18,976 nucleotides of DNA, from NCBI GenBank assembly GCA_030635995.1, contig DAOVXU010000011.1:1-18976 (forward strand). The letters are read 5' to 3'. This stretch comes from Arcobacter sp. (lineage in GTDB: Bacteria; Campylobacterota; Campylobacteria; Campylobacterales; Arcobacteraceae). Made by a program: the position numbers and the translations under genes. The notes under the pieces are model-generated. The model searched no databases and was not told the origin of the DNA. It saw only the letters and a program-made list of their open reading frames with translations. Shown here piece by piece: positions 1 to 7,657 of this stretch. Position 1 is the stretch's first letter. Every line of letters begins with the position of its first letter.

Positions 1-116
1 ATAGGTTTGATTTGGTATTGTTTCGTAGTTTATAGTAATGAGTGTTAAATAATTCTAATTAAAATTGTCATTTATAAGTCACAAATCAATAAAAAGATTC
101 TCTAAATTAGATTTTT

Positions 117-122
117 TATAAT
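117..122 (+). promoter_or_regulatory. possible -10 element upstream of tpiA
   Basis: A perfect TATAAT lies about 50 nt upstream of the tpiA start in the otherwise empty first 172 bases. No convincing -35 box is visible, which is common for sigma-70 promoters in Campylobacterota. Other TATAAT-like strings occur nearby (125-130 and 152-157), as expected in such AT-rich DNA, so the exact choice is weak. A perfect 12-bp dyad, AGTATATATACT, lies at 131-142 between this box and the gene. Confidence 0.25.
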
Positions 123-172
123 TTTATGATAGTATATATACTTTAATAAATTATAATGAAAAGGAAACTTTA

Positions 173-883
173 GTGAAAATAATTGCAAGTAATTTTAAAA
201 CAAATCATACTAGAAAAAGTACAAAAGAATTTGTAGAAAATATAAATAAGTTTTTAAAAGATGAAAATATAGATAATGAAGTTTTGATATTTCCAACTGC
301 TACATCGTTAGATGAATTTAGTTTAGTTAAAAATTTAACTATTGGTTCTCAAAATGCTTATTATGTAAAAAATGGTTCTTTTACAGGTGAGATAGGAACG
401 GATCAACTTGATGAGTTTGGTATAAAAACTATACTTATTGGTCATAGTGAAAGACGACATAAGTTGGGCGAATCTCAAAAAGATATTGCTTTAAAATATA
501 ATTATTATAAATCATTAGGATATAAGATTATCTACTGTGTTGGTGAGCCTTTAGAAGTTTATGAAGCAGGACTTACTGAAACTTTAGGATATATTTGGGA
601 GCAGTTTGATGGGATTGATTTGGATTATGATAATCTTATTTTAGCTTATGAACCTGTTTGGGCTATTGGTACTGGTGTAGTTGCTTCACTAGACGATATT
701 ACAACTATTCATAAAAAAATTAAGAAAAAAATATCTAAACCACTTTTATATGGGGGAAGTGTAAAACCTACAAATTTAGATGCAATTTTAAAAATACCTA
801 ATGTTGATGGTACTTTAATAGGAACATCATCTTGGAATGTTGAAGACTTTAAACAAATGATAAAAATAACAAAGGATAATTAA
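173..883 (+). CDS. tpiA: triose-phosphate isomerase
   Basis: Interconverts dihydroxyacetone phosphate and glyceraldehyde 3-phosphate in the cytoplasm (glycolysis/gluconeogenesis). The TIM-barrel landmarks are present in order: substrate-binding Asn7 and Lys9, catalytic His91 in GHSERR, catalytic Glu160 in AYEPVW, the loop-6 lid (GTG around 166-168), and the phosphate-binding YGGSVKPTN (193-201) and GTLIGTSS segments. At 236 residues it is slightly shorter than the usual ~250, typical of Campylobacterota forms. Translation starts at GTG 173, preceded by AAGGAA at 161-166. The stop lies one base before fabI, so the two are almost certainly cotranscribed and translationally coupled. Identification is firm. 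Confidence 0.96.
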   Translation: MKIIASNFKTNHTRKSTKEFVENINKFLKDENIDNEVLIFPTATSLDEFSLVKNLTIGSQNAYYVKNGSFTGEIGTDQLDEFGIKTILIGHSERRHKLGESQKDIALKYNYYKSLGYKIIYCVGEPLEVYEAGLTETLGYIWEQFDGIDLDYDNLILAYEPVWAIGTGVVASLDDITTIHKKIKKKISKPLLYGGSVKPTNLDAILKIPNVDGTLIGTSSWNVEDFKQMIKITKDN

Positions 884-884
884 T

Positions 885-1709
885 ATGATAATGAAGGGTA
901 AAAAAGGGGTAATTCTTGGAATTGCAAATAATAAATCAATAGCATATGGTATAGCAAAACAATGTCAAGAGCAAGGTGCCGAGATAGCTATCACTTTTTT
1001 AAATGAAAGATTTGAAAAGAAATTAGCTCCAATAGCAGAAGATTTAGGTTGCAGTGGTAAATTATATCCTTGTGATGTATCAAATCCAGATGAGATTAAA
1101 GCTTTAAAAGAATCTTTAGAAAAAGATATGGGTGAGATTGATTTTATTGTTCACTCTATCGCATTTGCTCCTAAAGAGGGACTTACTGGAAGATTTACTG
1201 ATATTACAAAAGATGCTTTTGAAGTTGCTATGAATATATCTGTTTATAGTTTAATAGAGATTACACAAGTACTTAAACCAATTATGTCTAAAAATTCTAG
1301 TGTACTTACTCTTTCTTATTATGGTGGAGATAAATATATTCCGAATTATAATCTTATGGGTGTAGCAAAAGCTGCATTAGAGATGACTGTAAAATATATG
1401 GCAGAAGATTTAGGAAAAGATGGAATTAGAGTAAATGCAATCTCAGCTGGTCCTATTAAAACTTTAGCGGCAGCTGGAATTGGTGAGTTTAGATTTATGC
1501 TTAAATGGAATGAAGCACATTCTCCTATGAAAAAGAATGTAACTACAACTGAAGTTGGAAATAGTGGTATGTATTTACTGTCTGATCTATCTAGTGCGGT
1601 TACAGGCGAAGTGCATTATGTTGATGGTGGATATAATATTATGGGTATGCCAGCAGTGTCATTCGACGAAGAGGGGAAACAGTCAATAGCATGGAATGGC
1701 GAAAAATAG
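885..1709 (+). CDS. fabI: enoyl-[acyl-carrier-protein] reductase (NADH)
   Basis: Last reductive step of each type II fatty acid elongation cycle, reducing trans-2-enoyl-ACP. It is a short-chain dehydrogenase/reductase family protein of 274 residues, the normal FabI length. The N-terminal Rossmann start is the divergent FabI form (GVILGIANNKSIAYGIA, about 8-24). The catalytic set Tyr145/146, Tyr155-x6-Lys162 corresponds to E. coli Tyr146, Tyr156 and Lys163. The SAGPIKTLAA segment (187-196) and YVDGGYN near the C-terminus are also typical. The start at 885 is supported by AAGGA at 872-876; an in-frame ATG at 891 is less well placed. The last codons and stop lie inside the left arm of the palindromic element at 1702-1846. 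Confidence 0.96.
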   Translation: MIMKGKKGVILGIANNKSIAYGIAKQCQEQGAEIAITFLNERFEKKLAPIAEDLGCSGKLYPCDVSNPDEIKALKESLEKDMGEIDFIVHSIAFAPKEGLTGRFTDITKDAFEVAMNISVYSLIEITQVLKPIMSKNSSVLTLSYYGGDKYIPNYNLMGVAKAALEMTVKYMAEDLGKDGIRVNAISAGPIKTLAAAGIGEFRFMLKWNEAHSPMKKNVTTTEVGNSGMYLLSDLSSAVTGEVHYVDGGYNIMGMPAVSFDEEGKQSIAWNGEK

Positions 1710-1846
1710 GTTTAGTGCATCATCTTTTGTCCAAACTCTGCGTTAAAAAATAAATTCTCGATAGTCACTTACTTTAGTAAGCTCCTACCGTGAATTTATT
1801 TTTCGCCTTGATCTTGAACAAAATCTGACACACTAAACTTATTTTT
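1702..1846. repeat. long imperfect palindrome (MITE/REP-like), likely strong transcript hairpin
   Basis: About 145 bp whose two halves are imperfect inverted copies centred near 1774. The outermost 16 nt of each arm match except one position that would be a G-U pair in RNA: AAAAATAGGTTTAGTG (1702-1717) against CACTAAACTTATTTTT (1831-1846). Further paired blocks are TTTTGTCCAA with TTGAACAAAA, and AAAAATAAATTC with GAATTTATTTTT. The core is CTTACTTTAGTAAG (1768-1781). The left end covers fabI's final Lys codon and stop. With an A-tract before and a U-tract after, the RNA could act as a terminator in either direction. The size, terminal inverted repeats and lack of coding potential resemble a non-autonomous mobile or dispersed palindromic repeat. 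Copy number cannot be judged from this window. Confidence 0.75.
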
Positions 1847-1884
1847 GGGGTTTTGAAATCACGGGGTCTTGGAATCACTTAGAG

Positions 1885-1921
1885 ATTTTAAATTTAAATT
1901 TTTTGAATTTAAATTTAAAAT
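1885..1921. repeat. perfect A/T-only inverted repeat upstream of lysA
   Basis: Two perfect 16-nt arms made only of A and T (1885-1900 and 1906-1921) flank a 5-nt loop, TTTTG. The repeat ends 26 nt before the lysA start. It could be a weak terminator, an operator, or a structured leader in the lysA mRNA. Low complexity makes chance palindromes more likely here, but a 16-bp perfect arm is long even for AT-rich DNA. The bases between this hairpin and the larger palindrome (1847-1884) contain no coding sequence and no obvious promoter. Confidence 0.6.
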
Positions 1922-1947
1922 TTTATAAAAAAGAAGAGAAAGAATAA

Positions 1948-3165
1948 ATGAATAATAATATTAATTTTAAAGAGTTGGCAAATAAATATCAAACACCATA
2001 TTATGTATATGATTTTGATTATATTACTAAACAATATCAAGAGTTAAAAGAGGCATTTAAAGCTCGTAAATCACTTATCTCTTATGCTGTTAAAGCAAAT
2101 TCGAATTTATCTGTTGTGAAGCATCTTGGTGATCAAGGAGCTGGGGCTGATTGTGTATCTATTGGTGAAGTTAAAAGAGCTTTAAAAGTAGGAATACCAA
2201 AATATAAAATTATATTTTCTGGTGTTGGTAAAACTGATGATGAGATAAAACAAGCTTTAGAGTTTGATATATTGATGATAAATGTTGAAAGTGAAGCTGA
2301 ACTTGGTAGAGTTGAACTTATGGCCAAAGAGTTAAATAAAGTTGCAAGAATATCAATAAGAGTAAATCCAAATGTTAATCCAAAAACACATCCATATATT
2401 TCTACAGGACTTCATGAAAATAAATTTGGGGTAGATATTGATACTTCAAAAAGAATGTATATAAAAGCAAAACAAAGTAAAAATTTAGAGCCTATTGGTA
2501 TCCACTGTCATATTGGTAGCCAGTTAACACATCTTGAACCTATAAAAGAGGCGATAAATATAGTTGCTGATTTGGTTAGAAATTTAAAATCTGCATTGAA
2601 AATAGAATTAAAGTTTTTTGATGTTGGTGGTGGATTAGGTATTGTTTATAATAATGAAGTTTTAATAGATACCAATGAATATGCTCAAACTGTACTAGAA
2701 GCACTATTTGGAATAGATATTACTGTTATATGTGAACCAGGAAGGTTTATTGTTGGAAATAGCGGTATATTTGTAACTAAAGTTTTATATGAAAAAGTAA
2801 ATGGTACAAAAAGATTTGTAATAGTTGATGGAGCGATGAATGATCTTTTAAGACCATCTTTGTATGATGCGTATCATAAAATAGAAGTGGTTGGTAAAAG
2901 TGAAAATAATTGTGACTGTAATGTAGTAGGTCCTGTATGTGAAAGTGGTGATTTTTTTGCAAAGAATATAGAATTGCCAATGACCCAACATAATGATTTA
3001 ATAGCAATTTATAGTGCCGGTGCATATGGTTTTACAATGGCAAGTAACTATAATACAAGAGGAAAAGTTACTGAGATTGCAATTGAAGATGGAGATGATA
3101 GAATGATTCGAAGAAGGGAAATTTTTGAAGATTTGATTGCTAATGAAGAAGAATATATAAAATAG
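1948..3165 (+). CDS. lysA: diaminopimelate decarboxylase
   Basis: PLP-dependent decarboxylation of meso-diaminopimelate to L-lysine, the last step of lysine synthesis. It is a fold-type III (alanine racemase-like barrel) enzyme of 405 residues, the usual size. Visible landmarks: PLP Lys49 in YAVKAN, HIGSQ (188-192), the phosphate-binding GGGLGI (227-232), EPGR (263-266), catalytic Cys331 in CESGD, and Tyr360 in SAGAYGF. The start ATG follows the purine-rich stretch AAGAAGAGAAAG. It opens a dense plus-strand cluster; the next gene begins 17 nt after its stop. The lysA...pheA-hisC order is conserved with Campylobacter. The hairpin just upstream may influence its expression. Confidence 0.95.
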   Translation: MNNNINFKELANKYQTPYYVYDFDYITKQYQELKEAFKARKSLISYAVKANSNLSVVKHLGDQGAGADCVSIGEVKRALKVGIPKYKIIFSGVGKTDDEIKQALEFDILMINVESEAELGRVELMAKELNKVARISIRVNPNVNPKTHPYISTGLHENKFGVDIDTSKRMYIKAKQSKNLEPIGIHCHIGSQLTHLEPIKEAINIVADLVRNLKSALKIELKFFDVGGGLGIVYNNEVLIDTNEYAQTVLEALFGIDITVICEPGRFIVGNSGIFVTKVLYEKVNGTKRFVIVDGAMNDLLRPSLYDAYHKIEVVGKSENNCDCNVVGPVCESGDFFAKNIELPMTQHNDLIAIYSAGAYGFTMASNYNTRGKVTEIAIEDGDDRMIRRREIFEDLIANEEEYIK

Positions 3166-3182
3166 ATAAAAAGGATTTATAA

Positions 3183-5024
3183 ATGGAGCAAAAAACATCA
3201 TTAATGGGAAAAGTAAGAATTAGAACCAAGATTATAGTACCGACTATTTTAGTTTTGGTTTTAAGTAATTTGTTATCAATTTTTACTTCGGCAAATCAAA
3301 TGAATGATTTAGCTAAAAATAATTCTAAAATAGCATTAAGTCAATTGACAGATTCTATTTTTTTAAATTTACGAACAGCTATGAATACAGGTGATTCTAC
3401 TATTATTGCTGATGCTGAAGAGAAAAGTAGAAAAGATATTAAAGGTTTAGAAAGATTTGTAGTTGCTCAAGGTGCTGATATGTTAGAACTTTTTAATCCT
3501 CATTTAACCCTTACTAAAGATAAAAATATTTTGGAAGTATTCTCTTCAAAAAAAGAAAAAATAATAGAGAGTTTTGAAAATGGAAAGCATACACTAAGAT
3601 CTCTTCGTCCAATGGTAGCAACTGCTGAATGTTTATATTGTCATGTGAATCAAAAAGAGGGTGATATAATTGGTGTAATGGATTTAACATTTAATCTTGA
3701 AGAATCAGATTTAATTATTAATAACACAGTGAATAATCTTATTTGGCAAGCAATTATTGTATTACTTTTTATAACTATTTTTATGACTTTATTAATTAGA
3801 AAAGCAACTAAACCTATTGCAGTATTTCAAAAAGGACTGGAGTCATTTTTCAAATATATAAATAAAGAGGAAGAAAATGTTAGATATATTGATGGATATA
3901 GTCAAGATGAGATTGGTGAGCTTGTAGCTTCTGTAAATAAAAATATTGATGAAACGGTAGCAGGTGTACATAAAGATGAATCGGTAATTACTGAAGCAAA
4001 AAAAGTATGTCAAGAAGCTTCAATGGGTGTTTTTGATGTTAAAATTATAGCAGAAGCACATAGCCCAGAATTAAATGACTTAAAGAATTTAGTAAATAAT
4101 TTAATTGATTCTGTTGGATATAATGTAAGTAGAGTTTCTAATGTATTGAATTCATATGATAATGGTGACTATACGGCTAGAATAAATTCTAAAGGGAGTA
4201 CTTCTGGTATTATGAAAGAGGTTTTTACTAAAGTAGATGCTTTAGGTACTGGACTTACTCAAAATGCAAAAACAAATCTACAAAATGGTGAAAGATTGCA
4301 AGATGATGCACAAAGCCTTGAAACTTCAATTTCAACTATACAATCATTTTTAACCGAACAATCAACACAATTAAATAGTAGTGTAGGTGAATTATCTCAA
4401 ATTACTCAAGCTATACGAGAAACAACAACAAATTCTATATCTATGGCGTCTTACGCTTCAGATGTTACCTCTTCTGTTCAAAATGGTCAGGAATTAGCAA
4501 ATAAAACATCTAGTGAAATGGATGAAATTGCACTACAAATTAATTCTATAAATAAAGCAATTACAGTTATTGATCAAATTTCATTTCAAACAAATATTCT
4601 TTCTCTTAATGCAGCAGTAGAAGCGGCAACTGCAGGGGAAGCAGGGAAAGGATTTGCTGTAGTTGCAGGGGAAGTTAGAAACCTAGCAAATAAAAGTGCA
4701 GATGCAGCAAATGAGATTAAAGCTTTAGTTGAAAGTGCTACTAAAAAAGCAAATGATGGTAAAATTATATCTGATAATATGAAAGATGGATATGATCAGT
4801 TAAATGAACATATAACAGCAACAATTAATTTAAGAAAAGAGGTTACAACTGCTTCTAAAAATCAACAACAAAGTATTGAACAAATTAATACAAGTATAAA
4901 TGTAATTCAAAGTCAAACTAAACAAAGTACACAAATGGCAGAGGATGCTTCAGATATTGCAATACATACAAGTCAATTAGCATCAACAATTGTTAAAGAT
5001 GCTAGTGAAAAAAAGTTTGATTAG
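3183..5024 (+). CDS. methyl-accepting chemotaxis protein with periplasmic c-type heme motif
   Basis: Transmembrane chemoreceptor of 613 residues. A first membrane helix (about 17-34) is followed by a periplasmic sensor region ending in Cys150-x-x-Cys153-His154, a canonical covalent heme-c site, and then a GDIIGVMDL beta-strand typical of Tll0287/DUF3365-like or PAS-like heme sensors. A second helix (about 187-206) leads to a HAMP-like region (about 207-360) and a long coiled-coil signalling domain. The conserved hairpin tip lies around 464-510 (SLNAAVEAATAGEAGKG, then FAVVAGEVR). The tip Arg of the classic EAARAGE motif is Thr here. No C-terminal CheR-tethering pentapeptide is seen. AAGGA at 3171-3175 supports the start. 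Its ligand is inferred to be redox state or a diatomic gas; it needs cytochrome c maturation. Confidence 0.92.
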   Translation: MEQKTSLMGKVRIRTKIIVPTILVLVLSNLLSIFTSANQMNDLAKNNSKIALSQLTDSIFLNLRTAMNTGDSTIIADAEEKSRKDIKGLERFVVAQGADMLELFNPHLTLTKDKNILEVFSSKKEKIIESFENGKHTLRSLRPMVATAECLYCHVNQKEGDIIGVMDLTFNLEESDLIINNTVNNLIWQAIIVLLFITIFMTLLIRKATKPIAVFQKGLESFFKYINKEEENVRYIDGYSQDEIGELVASVNKNIDETVAGVHKDESVITEAKKVCQEASMGVFDVKIIAEAHSPELNDLKNLVNNLIDSVGYNVSRVSNVLNSYDNGDYTARINSKGSTSGIMKEVFTKVDALGTGLTQNAKTNLQNGERLQDDAQSLETSISTIQSFLTEQSTQLNSSVGELSQITQAIRETTTNSISMASYASDVTSSVQNGQELANKTSSEMDEIALQINSINKAITVIDQISFQTNILSLNAAVEAATAGEAGKGFAVVAGEVRNLANKSADAANEIKALVESATKKANDGKIISDNMKDGYDQLNEHITATINLRKEVTTASKNQQQSIEQINTSINVIQSQTKQSTQMAEDASDIAIHTSQLASTIVKDASEKKFD

Positions 5025-5040
5025 AGAAAAGGATATATTG

Positions 5041-6117
5041 ATGAATGAAGAAGGACTTAACGAATTACGAGATACCTTAGATAATATTGATAATGAGGTT
5101 TTACAACTTTTAAATAAAAGGATGAACACTGTTTATAAAGTTGGTGAATTAAAAGCTACAAGTGGTGGAGCTATATATAGACCAGAAAGGGAAAAATCTA
5201 TAATAGATAGATTAACTACTTTATCAAAAGATGCTGATGGTAGTTTAAATAGAGTTGCAATTGAGGCATTGTTTTTAGAAATATTTGCAATTAGTAGAAA
5301 TCTTGAATTACCAGAAAACATAGCATATCTTGGACCAGAGGGGAGTTTTACCCATCAAGCAGCAGAGAGTCGTTTTGGTGCAATGAGTGCATATCTTCCT
5401 ATGGCTTCTATTATAAGTGTATTTAGAGAAGTAAGTGCACAAAAAGCAAAATTTGGTGTTATACCTATTGAAAATAGTAGTAATGGAATTGTAAGTGATA
5501 CTCTTAAATGTCTTGCACAATATGATCTAAAGATTATTGCAGAGGTTATGGTTGATATTCATCATACTTTAGCTACAACCTGTGATAATGTTAAAGATAT
5601 AAAGAAAATTTATTCTAAAGATATTGCATTTGATCAATGTCATAAATTTTTAGATGATTTAGGACTTGATGATATTGAATATATCCCTGTTGAAAGTACA
5701 GCAAAAGCGGCAAAAATAGCAGTTAAGGAACCAAATTCAGCAGCTATTTGTTCTCATGTGGGTGCAAAAATTTATAATTTACCAATTTTATTTGAGAATA
5801 TTGAAGATAAAGGGAATAATCGTACAAGATTTTTAATAATATCCAATTTTGATAATGGTAAAAGTGGAGATGATAAAACTTCTATTTTAGTTCAATTATC
5901 AAATGAAGCGGGAACATTGGTAAAATTTTTAACTGATTTTGATAAAGCGAATATAAATTTAACAAAAATAAAATCGCATATAGTAGAGGGAATCTCTACA
6001 TTTTTTATAGAATTCAATGCACATAAAGATGAAGATAATGTAAAAAAGATATTTGATAATTATAAAAAAGAGATAAAATTTTTAGGTAGTTATGTAAGGG
6101 AATCTGATGACATTTAA
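5041..6117 (+). CDS. pheA: bifunctional chorismate mutase / prephenate dehydratase (P-protein)
   Basis: Converts chorismate to prephenate and then phenylpyruvate for phenylalanine synthesis. In the 358-residue product, an AroQ-type chorismate mutase domain occupies about 5-90 (Arg10, Lys38 and the RPEREKSI region). A prephenate dehydratase domain spans about 93-270 (YLGPEGSFTH at 96-105, the catalytic TRF motif at 262-264). A C-terminal ACT domain spans about 280-355. The frame is open upstream to 4990, but ATG 5041 is preferred because AAAAGGA (5027-5033) sits at good spacing and the upstream start would overlap the chemoreceptor gene. The ACT ESRP motif is replaced by KSHI (311-314), so phenylalanine feedback may differ. 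The 3' end overlaps hisC by 11 nt. Confidence 0.94.
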   Translation: MNEEGLNELRDTLDNIDNEVLQLLNKRMNTVYKVGELKATSGGAIYRPEREKSIIDRLTTLSKDADGSLNRVAIEALFLEIFAISRNLELPENIAYLGPEGSFTHQAAESRFGAMSAYLPMASIISVFREVSAQKAKFGVIPIENSSNGIVSDTLKCLAQYDLKIIAEVMVDIHHTLATTCDNVKDIKKIYSKDIAFDQCHKFLDDLGLDDIEYIPVESTAKAAKIAVKEPNSAAICSHVGAKIYNLPILFENIEDKGNNRTRFLIISNFDNGKSGDDKTSILVQLSNEAGTLVKFLTDFDKANINLTKIKSHIVEGISTFFIEFNAHKDEDNVKKIFDNYKKEIKFLGSYVRESDDI

Positions 6118-7198
6118 TAAAGTTTTAGATGGTGTAAAAACTTATGAAGCAGGTAAGCCAATTGAATTAGTAGTAAGAGAGTATGGTGTAGATCCAAAAG
6201 ATATTATAAAATTAGCTTCAAATGAAAATCCATATGGTACAAGTGCTAAAGTTGTTGCAAGATTAGAAGAAGTTGCTAAAAATGCGTTTGTTTATCCTGA
6301 TGATTCTATGTATGAATTAAAAGAGGCTTTAGGGCGTAAATTTAAAGTGGATGAAACTAATATAATTATAGGTGCAGGTAGTGATCAAGTAATTGAATTT
6401 TGTGTACATGCAAAATGTGATGCTAATAGTAAAATACTTATGGCTAAAACAACTTTTGCTATGTATGAGATTTATGGAAAGCAAACTGGTGCTACAATCT
6501 TAAAAACACAATCTAATGAACATAATTTAAATGAATTTAGAGAGATTTATAAAACTCAAGGTGCTGATATAATTTTTCTTTGTTTACCAAATAATCCTCT
6601 GGGAGAATGTTTAGATTCAAAAGATGTATATGCATTTTTAGATGAGGTTGATGAAAATACTTTAGTAGTACTTGATGGTGCATATCAAGAGTTTGCAACT
6701 TATAAAGATGGTAAAAAAGCTATAGTTCCAAGTGAAGTTATATCTAAATATTCTAATGTAATTTATTTAGGAACTTTTTCTAAAGCATATGCTTTAGGTG
6801 GTATGAGAGTTGGATATGGGATAGCACAACCAGAGATAATAAAAAATCTTTATAAATTAAGACCACCATTTAATATCACAACACCTACACTAGCTTCTGC
6901 AATAGAAGCTTTAAAAGATGAAGAATTTGTATTTGAATGTATTATTAAAAACTTTGAACAAATGAAAAGATATGAGGAGTATTCAAATAGTAAAGGATTT
7001 AAATATATCCCAAGCTATACAAATTTTATCACTATATATCTTGATGGATATAGTTCAAAAGATATTGCACAAAAACTTCTTGAAAAAGGTGTAATTGTAA
7101 GAGATATGACTGGATATGGTTTTAATGCTCTTAGGATTACAATAGGTACAGATGCACAAAATACAAAAGTATTTAAAGTATTGGATTTGGTTCTTTAA
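6107..7198 (+). CDS. hisC: histidinol-phosphate aminotransferase (possibly also aromatic aminotransferase)
   Basis: PLP-dependent aminotransferase (fold type I, class II) that makes L-histidinol phosphate from imidazole-acetol phosphate. Features: SNENPYG (38-44), the NNPLG loop (162-166), Asp190, PLP Lys226 in TFSKAYALGG, and Arg234. The length of 363 residues is standard. It overlaps pheA by 11 nt with GTAAGGGA just upstream of its ATG, so the pair is translationally coupled. Because HisC paralogues commonly accept phenylpyruvate and this gene follows pheA, a role in the last step of phenylalanine synthesis is plausible; that is inference. Its TAA overlaps the next ATG by one base. Confidence 0.92.
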   Translation: MTFNKVLDGVKTYEAGKPIELVVREYGVDPKDIIKLASNENPYGTSAKVVARLEEVAKNAFVYPDDSMYELKEALGRKFKVDETNIIIGAGSDQVIEFCVHAKCDANSKILMAKTTFAMYEIYGKQTGATILKTQSNEHNLNEFREIYKTQGADIIFLCLPNNPLGECLDSKDVYAFLDEVDENTLVVLDGAYQEFATYKDGKKAIVPSEVISKYSNVIYLGTFSKAYALGGMRVGYGIAQPEIIKNLYKLRPPFNITTPTLASAIEALKDEEFVFECIIKNFEQMKRYEEYSNSKGFKYIPSYTNFITIYLDGYSSKDIAQKLLEKGVIVRDMTGYGFNALRITIGTDAQNTKVFKVLDLVL

Positions 7199-7647
7199 TG
7201 GATAAAATTTATTATAGTTATAATGATTGTTTAAAGGATTGTAAAGTTTTATTACCTCAAATAGAACTTTACAATCCAGATGCACTTGTGTCAATTGCTC
7301 GAGGTGGATTAACTTTAGGGCATCTTTTATCACAAGGGTTAAATACAAATAAGTTATATACAATAAATTCAATACACTATAACAATACTAATAAATTAGA
7401 TACTTTTGAAATATCAAATATACCAAATCTACATCAATTTAAAAAAGTAGTTTTGATAGATGATATTATTGATAGTGGCGAAACTATGGTAGAGATTAAA
7501 AGAATATTAGAAAAAGAATATCTCTATTGTGAATTTAAAATTGCTACCTTGTTTTATAAAAAAGATGCAATAATAGAGCCAGATTTTATGGTTAGAGAGG
7601 CAAATCAATGGATTGACTTTTTTTGGGAAGTTGATTTATTAAAATAA
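7198..7647 (+). CDS. purine-type phosphoribosyltransferase
   Basis: A 149-residue type I phosphoribosyltransferase. The PRPP-binding signature is VVLIDDIIDSGETM (84-97), with the pyrophosphate-binding ARGG (34-37) and a C-terminal QWIDFFWE segment that resembles the Trp-rich end of E. coli Gpt (xanthine-guanine phosphoribosyltransferase). The likely role is salvage of xanthine, guanine or hypoxanthine to the nucleoside monophosphate; the base specificity cannot be read from sequence. It is fused by a TAATG overlap to hisC and followed 10 nt later by dxs. In Campylobacter and Helicobacter the corresponding hisC-dxs space is, as I recall, associated with the flagellar genes fliF, fliG and fliH. 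Confidence 0.82.
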   Translation: MDKIYYSYNDCLKDCKVLLPQIELYNPDALVSIARGGLTLGHLLSQGLNTNKLYTINSIHYNNTNKLDTFEISNIPNLHQFKKVVLIDDIIDSGETMVEIKRILEKEYLYCEFKIATLFYKKDAIIEPDFMVREANQWIDFFWEVDLLK

Positions 7648-7657
7648 AGTGAAAAAT

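Noticed and set aside
131..142. Perfect 12-bp dyad AGTATATATACT upstream of tpiA as an operator
   Set aside because: Short and made almost wholly of A/T, so chance is a sufficient explanation in this background; no second copy was noticed.
2133..3201. Open frames on the minus strand inside lysA
   Set aside because: They mirror the strong lysA reading frame, encode low-complexity His/Tyr/Ser-rich peptides with no motif, and lack ribosome binding sites.
4990..5040. N-terminal extension of pheA (17 extra codons)
   Set aside because: It would overlap the chemoreceptor 3' end, has no ribosome binding site, and PheA proteins begin close to the chorismate mutase helix; ATG 5041 has AAAAGGA upstream.
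7055..7372. 105-codon minus-strand open frame across the hisC/phosphoribosyltransferase junction
   Set aside because: Antisense to two well-supported enzymes; composition (Leu, Tyr, Ile, Cys rich) is what AT-rich antisense DNA gives, and no start signal is seen.
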